Assembly (NCBI GenBank): GCA_002633005.1
Contig: NMRA01000325.1
Span: 289,290 to 353,289, forward strand
Length of the DNA stretch: 64,000 nucleotides
Direction of reading: 5' to 3'
From: Phoronis australis
Lineage: Eukaryota; Phoronida; Phoronidae
In this document: positions 18,580-29,279 of the stretch, in pieces
Layout of the letters: each line of letters opens with the position of its first letter
Numbering within the stretch: the stretch's first letter is position 1
Translations under genes and position numbers: made by a program
The notes under the pieces: model-generated
What the model saw: the letters and a program-made list of their open reading frames with translations, nothing else
Database searches by the model: none
Told to the model about the DNA's origin: nothing

Positions 18580-21500
18580 ATGTCCCACTTTGGCAGAGAC
18601 CCTCCGCCTTACCCTGGTCATCTGAAGCATCTTCACCAACCAGGTGAGATCTGTAATACTCATTGATTGCAGCCTTCATCAGAGAAATGTCTGTTTTGTT
18701 AGTTATTTTTGCAAACCACCAGGCATCAGCCATCAGTTATTGATGAACTCCTGTTTGGATTGCTCTCAACAGCCACTATAGTCCCTTTAGTCCCATGGAA
18801 TTTTTTGGAACTTGTTAATTAATAATACAGACTGCAAAAATAATTGATATTTAAATGGGTAAATGACAGCTTTCCATGACATTGAAACACAATAAATGTG
18901 TAAATATTATAAAGATGGTAAAATCACACTGTCTGCAGTTCTCAATTATAACATAAGTTTACGTCCCCACTCACTTTGCAGATTCTGTGCATTAATTTGC
19001 CTCCATCATTCCTTTTCTGTCAGGTTACCGACAGAGTTATTCAGGTTCTGAGACAAGCACAGATCCATCTCTCTCCTCAACAGAGAACCTCAGTGTCCGA
19101 CAGGAACCTCAGGGAGAGGAGAGCTCCTATCAGAAAGTCATTCATAACCACCTCCTGGACACATCAGATGACGAATATACATACAGTATTCTCGCCCGTC
19201 TGGGCATGCCGGTGACCTCTGTTGAGGTCAAGGCATCCAACTCGAGCACATTTTACGTTACCGGGTCCCGCAGCCAACAGCAACAGGCGGTTGCCACAAC
19301 AATGGATCCAGCATTAAATAATTCTCTGCAGAGGTGGAATAATAGTCCGGAGCAGTCAATGTCATTACCGCCAAATCAAAGGCTCGCTAATGTGTACAAA
19401 TACAAGGACGTTAATACACGCACGGCGATGCAGTTAACTGGACAGATGCCAGCTCCCCCTATGGTGGAGCCACCATATCCAGAGCGACCTCCTCCGGAAT
19501 ATCCTGGAATGAAATTAACGGAGGAACTCCAACTGTCATATGAGGCTCTGGACAGTCCAGATGTAATGCAGCAAATACAGAGGCCACCTGACTTGAGTAA
19601 GGCATCAATTCGCGAAACAAAGCAGACAAATGTTTATGTCAACGACATCAAAAGTCAAGTGCAACATTTCGCAAGGTATTTATGCAATGACTACTGTTGG
19701 CCTGATTTTTGGGTAATGTGTGAAAATAAATGTGGCGAGCAAAGCCGAGCATACTGACATTAAATGAAATTGCAACAATAATTTTTGAATGACATTTATT
19801 TCAGTTATATAAACCAATAGTCAATTACTTCATTGTTGTATCTCAGAGTTTATTGTTGAAGTGATTCTAAGGACAACAGTGACAAAATTATCTTGTTGGC
19901 AATAACATGAAGTTCCATGGATGTCTATTTCACTGCAAGCTTGTGAAGAGAAATATTCAGCTCATTTGTTATTTCAGTAAAGTACAGACACTAGAACCAG
20001 ACTTTGCTGCTATTGCTAGGGCGCAACAAATGGTGGAGATGTTGTCGAGAGAGAATGACAAATTACGAGAGGAAAATGAGAGTTACTACAAGAAAGTAGC
20101 CAAATTACAAAAGGTTTGATTTGAGAGTATATTAAACAGTTAATGTGGACATATCACTAGCGTTATGCTGATCTAGTTTCAATGATTTGAGAGTATATTA
20201 AACACTTAATGTGGGCATATCACTAGCATTATGCTGATCTAGTTTCAATGGTCTTTGTGTTGAGAATGAAAAAAGGTATGAAATTTTCACACACTAATAA
20301 CTGCTACCAAGATTTGAGATCTGTTTATGTTTTGGTAACCAAAAGAACAACCTTTTGCTTGCTAAACAATTCTTTAAGAGTTAAAATTGTGTTTTGTAAT
20401 TGAGACTTGTTCCAGTTTTATTTTACTATATACGTGCAACATCTGTGTTTCACAAAGTGATTCAGAAATTTGTTTTCCAGTTTGAGATTGAGATTCAGAA
20501 AGTTCACGATGCTTATGCGGAGCTAGAAAGGTCTTCCCAGAAACGAGAGAATCTAGACAAGGCAATGAGGCTTCGATTGGAGGCAGAGATGAAAAAGCTG
20601 ATAGATGCTAATGCAGTATTAAAAGGTACCACAAAAAGTTCAGATGTTTTTTAACATAATTCTGGTCAGGTGTTGCTTTTGCTGAGTGTGCTGTTAGGTG
20701 ACCGGGAAGCAGCGATTTACAGAAATTTATTATAATTTTTATATTTTCATGGAGCAACATTTTATCATTTTATTCTTAACTGGAAATTTGCTTTTGTGAA
20801 TATTGTATGTGTCATCAGTTTATGTCTTTTTGTAGCAAAATGTGAAAAGCCTCAAGAATCATTTCCACAAAGTGAATCTGACTTGAGGAAAGAATTGTCT
20901 AGAAAGGATGCTGTGATAAACAAAATTATGCAACAAAGTAAGTGTATAATCCTACATATGTGCTGCATTGCCAGATTTATTGTTTTACTCTTAGTTAAAA
21001 TTTTGAAAATTGTTTCCTTTGGTGTTCGTTTGATAAAAAAGTTGTTTTGTTTTGTTTTGTTTTGTCTTGTGGTATCTTAAACTACTACGAGGTGTTATTT
21101 CAGAAGCAAGAAGTTATGTTAAAGGAGAGTATCTCATGGTGTATGTTTTTCCAGTTGTACCATATGTATGAAGGAATGTTGAACAGATGCTAAAAACTTA
21201 TCCATCCAATTTGGATGTATTTTACTACAGCATTTATTGTTGTTGTTGTTGTTGTTGTTGTTGTTATCTATTTCCATTCTGAGCAGCCAGCCAATGCGTG
21301 TTTTAAGTCATTGTCTAATGTGTATTTTGCAAGATAGCATCCAGCGGTGTCATTGAGATTCAGTTGGGTTGTCTTTACAACTTGTTGAAATTGAAAACCT
21401 GGAAAATTAATACTTTCTGATTTGCTTCTTAAAAAAGATGTCATTCAAAACCACTCTGCATACCCTACAAAACTGCTCTCAAAATTTCCCACAGGATTGA

Positions 21501-24500
21501 TATATTCAATAGACATATTGTGTGATTTCATGTTTGAGAAGTAATTGATTCTAGAAAACTAGATGTCTTTTTTAACTTTAATTTCTTTAGCAGTAGTGGC
21601 TCTCGATGCCGGCTCTAAGGAATGTTTAAAAATCCCGCAACCCCCATTAGGCTCAAATCACGCACCCCCTGTTAGGCCCAAATCATGCTCCCCCCATTAG
21701 GCACAAATCACACACCCCCCATTAGGCCCAAACTTCCCTTCCAATGATAAAAATGGTCCTTCAATTTTAGAATCTCTTTGAAGTCACAAAGAGCTCAGCT
21801 TCAGGTTTTTTAATTGGGACTAAGTAGTGACCGGTGAGTAGTGACCGTTGAGGATGCAGCTCTCTAAATTAGAAAAAATTAAAAATTCCCCTCAGGAGGC
21901 GTATGCATCTTTTCCACAAGCGCCCTAACAGTATCCTTAATTCTAATCATTGCCTTGTCCTTGTCACCAGACAAAGACATGTGTGCTACTCGTGAGAGAC
22001 AGGAGATTGAAATGAACGCTCTCCGTCAGACGTTGGAGGAACAACGCAAAAACAAAGAAGTTTTGGAGACAGCGCTAATGAGAGCTCAGAAGAATGTTGC
22101 GGGACTGGAAGAAGAGGTAAAAAATGAAACAAATGGAAATATTTTTTTAATTTATAATGATTTAATACAATTATTTCTTTTCATTAAGTAATGTAATCTT
22201 TCCATGTTTCGTGTGTCTAAATAAAACACTGGTTCACCATTTAAGCACACTAAGTGCTTAAAAAATCAAAGCCCCAAAGTAATCAAAGCGTCCAATTATG
22301 GGCACTCCCAGTAGACTGTTGTGCTTTTATAATACCTTATTTGCCATTCGGGTTGGGTATTGATATACGTTGCCTATGTTTATGAGTTAATTTTTTGCAG
22401 TGTCGCAAGAAGCAAATTTATGCTGACCGGGTTGATCAATTACAAGAGGCATTGCAAGCCCTGCAAGCTGCTGGAGAAAAACGCGATGGATTGGAGAAAC
22501 AGTTGCGAGGAAAACTAGAGCGAGAAATTGAGATTTTGCGAGCACAAATGGTTAGTGTCACATTGTTTTATGAATTAAGGATTTTAATCATTACAAAGAT
22601 CTAAAAAGTATTTTGTTATGAACTCCAGTACATAAAACAAAAACAAAGGGCGACTATTAAAAGATTGTGTATTTTTGGCCAGTTTCTTTCCACAAAACTG
22701 TCACAGTGGAAATCATCTTACAAAAAAAAATGGTTTTGCATTGCATGTTTATTTTTATGAGGTGCATTGCGTTGGCAAAAAATATGGAGAATAGATTCAC
22801 TCTGACATGGTGACATTCTGGGGCAAAACTTGCTTGCCAAAAAATTCTGTGACATTTTGCAATTTTTGACAAAATGTGAGAAATTAGATGAACCAAGTAG
22901 GCTGTTAGTGTTTTGTGTCATTCGCAATTATGTTTTGGTGCAGCAAGTGGTGGTACCTTTTTTCACAAATTGTGAAATGGTGGAATTCATCATTATTACT
23001 GACTAACGTGTAACAAAAGCAAAGTTGATGCTAAAAGCAACAAAAACTTGAGTCTTCTGTGTGACATTTTAAAAATTTTGAAACCTTACTAATTGTAACT
23101 TGCCATTCTCTGAAAAAGAAACTCATTATTTTTCACTTGCACTCAGAATCCAACTGTCATACCTGTTGACTCTTGAAATGCTCTGTCTTCAGTTGAACAC
23201 TTTTAGTAACTTTAATTATAGCCAACCTGGTTTTGTTATGCGCCCACATACTTAAGTGTGGACGCATTATGCCGTCATCTCCGTCCGTCCGGCATCCATC
23301 CGCCCGGCGTCGGGTGTCCTCTGCTCTATCTCCAAAACCCTTTGGCATATGTTCATGAAATTTGGCACATATGTTCCATTCATGAATGGGACGGCATGAG
23401 CGAACTTTCGGAGGGATTCGACTACCGGTGTGCCCCCTAGTGGCAATTATATTTTTTTACGCTTACCTTTGTATCTTCAAAAGTTTTTTAACGGATTTTC
23501 ATGAAATTTGGTATGTAGGCACCTATTAGTGAGATGGTGCTATCTCTCCATTTTCAGATGAATTCGACCTAGTTTGCGCCAGCTAGTGGCCATTTTTACT
23601 GTTTTCGAGTTTTTTGGCGTCCACTAATCTATCAACCAAACCGTTTTCAGGATAATTGTGAAAATTGGCATGTATGTTTTTACTATGAAATGGACAGCTG
23701 ACGATGATTTTCTGACGACTTCGACTACTGGGGCGCCTCTTAGTGGCAGATTTTTTTGCGCTCATGGCTGTGTCTCCTAAACTGTTTGCAGGATCTTTAC
23801 TTAATTTAGCAAGTGTATTTATATGATGTTGACTACGGTGGACGACGACTTTCGGACAGATCTGACTACTGCTGTGCCCCCTAGTGGCAATCCTGAACAG
23901 ATTTTCATAAAATTTTAAATATAGGCATCTATTGGTGTGATGATGCTATCTTCCTGTTTTTGGATGGAATCGAGGTATTTTGCAGCACCTAGTGGCCATT
24001 TTTGGTGTTTTCAAAGCTTGTTTTTGGCGTCCACCCCTGTATCAACCAAATCATTTGAAAATTGGCATATATGTTCTCAGTGTGTAGACGACCTTTGATG
24101 ATGGTGACAGACTACTGTGGCGCCTCCTAGTGGTAGTTTTGTTTTGCGCTCATAGTTCTATCTCCTAAACCCACTGCAAGATCTTTATTAAATTTACTTA
24201 TTGTATTTAAATGATGATAAAAACAGACGACGACAACTTTCAGGCGGATCCACTGGACACTGTGCCCACTAGTGGCAATTTCATTTTATTCTGTTTTCCT
24301 TTGTTTCTCTGAAGTTCCTTGACTGATTTTTAAGTAATATTGCATGTTCCTGTTTTTGGATGAATTGTATGTTTTTGCGCCATCTAGTGGCCATTTTTAT
24401 GATAATAAATAACCCTAAAAGCACACCATTTGCAATGCATTCGTGGGCGCATTTCAATGCTCCGCATTGCTCTTGTTTCTTTTGTAATTGATATAATGTG

Positions 24501-26966
24501 TAATTCACTTTGTAATAGATATAATGTGTAACTCACTTTGTAATAGATATAATGTGTAATTCACTTTGTAATAGATGTAATGTGTAATTCACTTTGTTTA
24601 CAGTCTGGAAAAGATGTGCAACATGGGGATGAAGCTGAACAAACTGTTCCTACCTTGAAAAGAGCTCTCCGTGAAAAGGAGGAGAAAATTCTTGAATTAG
24701 AGTCTGAGATTGCCAAGTGGGAACAAAAATATCTGGAAGAAACAGCCATGCGGCAGCTTGCAATTGATGCTGTCTCCACTCCAAAGTATGGGTTTGATAA
24801 TGGTTGTATGTTATGTTTAGTCTGGATAATGAGCTAAAATTTGTCCTTGCTCTCATATTTCTAGGATTTCACATCTGTGGAATAAAATTTGAAAAGTGGC
24901 AAGGTTTTAGACCAAAAATTTCCAAATGGGTAATATTATTGTTTGTCAAATGTCGTTCTGTGTTTCTGTCCTAGCATTGCAAAGCTGGCCGAATTTTGAC
25001 GAAATTTGCCAACATTTTTTCAAAAAAACTGCTTTTGTTTTATGCGAGGAAGAGAGACAAAGTTTTATAGCGATGAAGGCAAACATCATAGCCAATTAGT
25101 ACTCACCAGGAAACAGTTTATGTTGTTGAAAATGAGAATATCTGGTGTAGCATATGCTAAGGGTAGTGTAATTAAGCTTATACTCTTGATATTCTATTGT
25201 ATCGTAGCTCCACTGCACTTATTCTTACCTCCTTTTGTAGAGAGGCTCGTATTGCTGCTCTGGAGCAAAGTTCAATGGAGTCTGAGAAGTTGATAGCCGA
25301 GGCAAGAATGGAGAAACTAAAACAGATGGAGGAGGTGTACACAGCCAATAGGAGGTGTGCAGAACTGGAGGGAAGGTAGGTGCTGACATCTGATGGGATT
25401 TGGAAGAACTTTTCTATGATTTTGGCTGTTGAACAGTTGGGGAGTCTTGTTACACACTAGAACAAGAATAGTTGGGGATTTGGTCTGTGTTCTTAAAGAT
25501 TTTGTGCTAATATTGCCAAAATTAAAATTTGTTGATAAAATTGTGAAGTAGTAGGTTTATTGGTAGACTGTTGTTAGGATGCGTATTTCTGTGATAATTG
25601 TGGGTCCCATGACAAGTACTGTGGTGTCTTGATAATTCATTCTTACAACGAAGGTAATACTTCAGTTGTCATAGACTTATGACCAATTATAATCTGCCCC
25701 TTGGGATGGGTGCTTTTCAACAGGTTCATTGGCGGTCACGTAACAGCACCTTCTCGTTGCCCAAAATATATGCTTTAACTTTTAGCCAAGGTAAAATCAC
25801 TTTCTAAAAAGCGTCAGGTTGACCTGGTTTTAGAATTAGGTCAACCTGACGTCAGAAATCCGGTTAGTGAACAAGGCCCTTAGAGAGAGGGTTGAAACGT
25901 CACCAGACTCACAATGCTTTTTAGTAAGTGATTTTACCTTTGAACAATCATATTGAAAAGCAGTGAAAAAACCTATTCCATGGCAACTTTTTTCTCGCGC
26001 CTTGAATTGTGGTCTCGCTCAAGTTCATGTGTTAATAAGCCACGCCCTTGTAACAAAAATGTTACAGAATCAAGTGAGTTTACCTGTCGAAACATGTAGA
26101 TATCAGGATGTATAGCCTTTATACAGGGAACCGGCTCATCGGTAGCTTTGCACACTTTCAAATTGTATAATTTGCACCTGTCCAGAAAACATGAAACTGG
26201 GTGTGTGGATTCATGTGTAAATCTTTCTCGTTTCTTGCAGGTTGAAATCTCTGCAGGCACAGCTGGCTGAGAAGGAAGCCATGATTCGTGTTCTCAATCG
26301 AAGTACATCAAAACTCAGTGGAAGTTCCTCGAGCCTCCTGTCTTCCCCCAGACATTCTCCTCACTCATCTATTTCGTCTGCACATGCCAACAGTCAACCA
26401 ACCAGCCGACAGAACAGCAATGTAGACACAACGACTGACTTTCGAGACGTGCGTCAGATTGTGCATAGTCGATCAGCCAGTGCTGGTGAAGCCCATAAAC
26501 GTTCTGCAAGCGTTGATGGAACAGAAAGGACAAAGGAGTCTGTACCCAAAGTGTCCATAACGGTAACTTGTTTTGCTTTGTCTCAAGTTCCTCTTGAAAC
26601 TGTTGACTTTTTGTATCTTTTAATTGTCTTTCCAGTGTCTGCTGGAAATTGCCTTTTTGAGAGGAGAAACTGATGTGGGTGTGTTGTTGAAAATAATGTT
26701 TTTTGTTGTTTTTCAGTTTTTGAGTTTTAACCAACAATACTGTGGAGTAGAATTTTATGCAAAATTTGCTGAGAAAAAGTCGTGGTTATATTCTCTATAA
26801 TATTGGTATAGGATTAAAGTAAAGATGTGAATAAATTCACGATGTGATTATTTTTTTAGCTCTTTCAACTTGTTACGTAATTACAGAATTGTTTGATTTA
26901 TAGAAACCAGAAGAAGACAAAGTAAAGACAACAGGTCGTGTGTCTAGTCATTTTTGGCAAGTGTGA
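18580..26966 (+). CDS. AMOT: Motin family scaffold (angiomotin/AMOTL-like), complete
   Basis: Motins are junctional and actin-linked scaffolds that bind YAP/TAZ and polarity proteins. Exons: 18580-18643, 19024-19675, 19978-20113, 20481-20625, 20836-20937, 21971-22116, 22401-22550, 24604-24785, 25241-25375, 26241-26562, 26904-26966. Phases agree throughout and give 698 residues. In order: PPPY at residues 8-11 and PPPEY at 177-181 (WW-domain ligands for YAP/NEDD4), RQEPQG at 47-52 (shared with human AMOTL2), then the angiomotin C-terminal coiled coil from about 239 to 590 ([24 protein letters not shown]-type segments, WEQKYLEE). A Ser-rich tail follows, ending in FWQV, a hydrophobic-x-hydrophobic class II PDZ ligand like the vertebrate EYLI. 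The start was chosen because the ATG at 18567 is in another frame and leads away from the PPPY frame. The long Ala/Pro tail of vertebrate AMOT is absent. Extra 5' coding exons cannot be excluded. Confidence 0.93.
20121..20249. repeat. Tandem duplication, ~65-bp unit, in a motin intron
   Basis: Two near-identical copies that share 'gagagtatattaaaca' and 'gctgatctagtttcaatg', directly after the donor of the exon ending at 20113. The first copy is within a few bases of the splice site. Confidence 0.9.
21238..21264. repeat. TTG trinucleotide microsatellite
   Basis: About nine TTG units in the motin intron after 20937. Confidence 0.95.
21640..21735. repeat. C-rich tandem repeat, ~31-bp unit, about 3-4 copies
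   Basis: Repeats of 'CCCCCATTAGGC.CAAATCA' in the motin intron before the exon at 21971. The complementary strand carries regularly spaced runs of five to six G, so a G-quadruplex is possible. Confidence 0.85.
23238..24478. repeat. HINE/pearl-like mobile element, second copy
   Basis: Lies in the motin intron between the exons ending at 22550 and starting at 24604, in the same orientation as the copy at 1.4-3.6 kb. It has the same left hairpin region, the GTCCGTCC stretch, a run of ~110-157 bp subunits each with a (C/T)TAGTGG block (seven or eight), the 'gcaatgcattcgtgggcgca' approach and the right hairpin CAATGC-TCC-GCATTG. The hairpin differs from copy one at one base on each arm but still pairs perfectly. 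Confidence 0.85.
24484..24595. repeat. 28-bp tandem repeat, four copies, abutting a splice acceptor
   Basis: Unit 'GTAATAGATATAATGTGTAA' plus TTCACTTT, four times, ending eight bases before the motin exon at 24604. The array starts only six bases after the end of the mobile element next to it and forms the polypyrimidine/branch region of this intron. Confidence 0.95.
25788..25940. mobile_element. 153-bp fold-back MITE in a motin intron
   Basis: The left end at 25788-25812 is complementary to the right end at 25916-25940 with one mismatch (AAGGTAAAATCACTT...). An inner inverted pair (GTCAGGTTGACCT against AGGTCAACCTGAC) lies near 25814-25850. No coding capacity. It sits inside a longer dispersed repeat that also occurs near 52.8 kb. 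Confidence 0.85.
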
Positions 26967-28660
26967 CCCATTGTTTGCCATGGGAGGGTATTCAAATTGT
27001 TTGCCATGGGAGGGTATTCAAACGCAATATTTTCTCCAGCTTGGTGCTAAGTCTCGGAATAGTTTAGTTTGTCATTTATCGAGATTTTTTGTTGGTCATG
27101 CTGCCTGATCTGGCTACTCATAGAGAATACATTATTTTGCCATATGCTGTGATCATGGAGTTCTGCGTTCAGATACAATCACAAGTTTGTAGAATGTTTA
27201 TTGCAAGCATTGTTCATAGCTCACTGAATGTCAGCCCTTGGTGTGTTTACTTCACCCATAACAAATGTGGTTAAATTGCTGTTGGTTTCACTATTGACAG
27301 CCTGTTCTGGGAGTATTAGACTGAGTGAAAAATTACGTTTCTTTGTCATTTTAATGGTGAAGAAGGCTAGACATGCATAGCGGTCTGTGTCTTTTGGGGT
27401 CCAATTAAAGGTCTTGTTGACGACTTATTTAATATAACTGTGAAATGATTTTGATTTTCTTTTTTGATGAGGAAAGCAGGTCTTGGTATAAACTGGTTAC
27501 CACCTTTTATTTCATTTGGCATTAACCTCAGCAATTTTAATCAAAGTCCATTTTCCATGTTTTCATTGTAGCATAACATGAATGAGATGGGAAATAATTT
27601 TGTTCATGTCTCACATGATTGGCTTGGTACGCTCCACTGACTGTGACAACACATTTTGGAAATTCAAAACACACGCATACTAATCAGTTATTTAAGCCAC
27701 TCCGTTTTAGAGGCACATCAGAAAATTCTTGTGCTCGTGTCAAAAATCTAGCTATGCCTCTGGCTGATCAAGAGACTGACAAGCATCTTTTAACGGCTTG
27801 TTTTTATAAGGGATTGAACAGTTTAGTTTGGCTTATAATTCTCGTTATCGGTCGTCATGTTTGTAAATAGCAACTTGGGTAATTTTCTGTGTAATTTGGT
27901 CTTTGCGGAATGGCACTAAGAACATACTATCTTCAGAATTTGTAATTCACAAAAAAGTTGTCTATGAACTGTTGCCAGTTTCGTAAAGTTGCTCATGTCT
28001 GGACTGTAAAGGCTGCCTAGTTGGTGAATTCTGTGTATCGTTGTGGAAGCCAAGCATTGAACTAGTGCTTCGAGTGTGCTTTGTCTCATTAATGCCAAGG
28101 TATTTGTAAACCTTTAGTCTTGTTTGTAGAATTGAAAACCATGAGATTATTGAAGAATAAGGTTTAATGTTCAGGGGCGCTGTTTCAGGTTTATAGGCTC
28201 AGTAGTAGCTATGTGTGTCAGATCTTAGAATTTTACAGACATACATTTCAAAAGTAGTGTATAATGGTGGTCATTTAGTCTGAATACAAAGTATGGTCGA
28301 ATAGGGATTAATTGGAATATTTTGCTGCTTTAAAACACCTGTTGCATTCATAATCGTCCTCTTAGCTACAATTGTGCATACAACTTGATACAATGTGCCC
28401 CTGTTCAGTAAGTGTTCTGTCAACTGCTTCAAAACTTGAGATCATGTGACTTGTGTGTGAATGGAGACTGGTGTTTAATCTTCCAGCCCAGTTGATAGAT
28501 GATGGACCTTAAAGTTTGCTCTGTTATTACCTTGTATAATAGGTTTGACAGAAGTCTAAGTCTCAACTATGCAATAGATGTTTTCATATGCAATCTGTTA
28601 TTGGTGCTATATTGTGTATTGTTTATTAAGTATCTTTATACTTATGCTGCTGTGAATAAA
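26967..28660 (+). other. AMOT: Motin 3' UTR with poly(A) signal
   Basis: About 1.7 kb after the motin stop, ending at AATAAA 28655-28660. A 26-bp sequence containing 'TTTGCCATGGGAGGGTATTC' is duplicated in tandem at 26971-27021, directly after the stop codon. No conserved coding frame is seen. Confidence 0.65.
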
Positions 28661-28755
28661 AAACAAAAATTAAGTGATGTTTTTAGTTTTTCTTACAAGT
28701 GAGTGTTATAAAAAGCAGCTATGAGGTTTGAATTTTTACAGTTACAAGTATGTAA

Positions 28756-28761
28756 TTTATT
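28756..28761 (-). terminator. TTC29: TTC29 poly(A) signal
   Basis: TTTATT on the plus strand, which is AATAAA on the minus strand, about 520 bp beyond the predicted TTC29 stop and 95 bp from the motin signal on the other strand. Confidence 0.55.
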
Positions 28762-29279
28762 TACAAAAATACAACTAGGAACGTGCCAAAAATCCTGTAA
28801 ATGATACATTTCTAGTACAAGATGGTAAACTGATCAGAAAAATATACATTCTTTGGGACAACTAATCTGCTGATCAAATTTTAACATGGTGCTTGGAAAT
28901 TTGAAGTAGTATTACAATACGTGGTGTAAACTGACTGACCCATTCGTGTGCATTAAACATTGTCACAATGTGTTGGAATAGTTACAATAAGTCCTTTTTA
29001 TCAGAATAACCCGTCTCATCTTGCTCAGAATCGGAAAATTGTGTTCATACAAACATATAGAAACAAAAGTTCAATGGACGCATTAACTCGCTTGAAAAAC
29101 TTAATCGAAATGAAAAATAATCATAAGTGATGCAAAAGTTCAACAGTAAAAATATCTTGATTTACAATAAATTATACACAGGCCTGCAGATGGTTTGAGG
29201 GCCCACAACCTCATCTACGGTGTTATAGCGACACCTTCAACATTGCTGAACTCATAGCCATACTTCATACCAGAGATGG

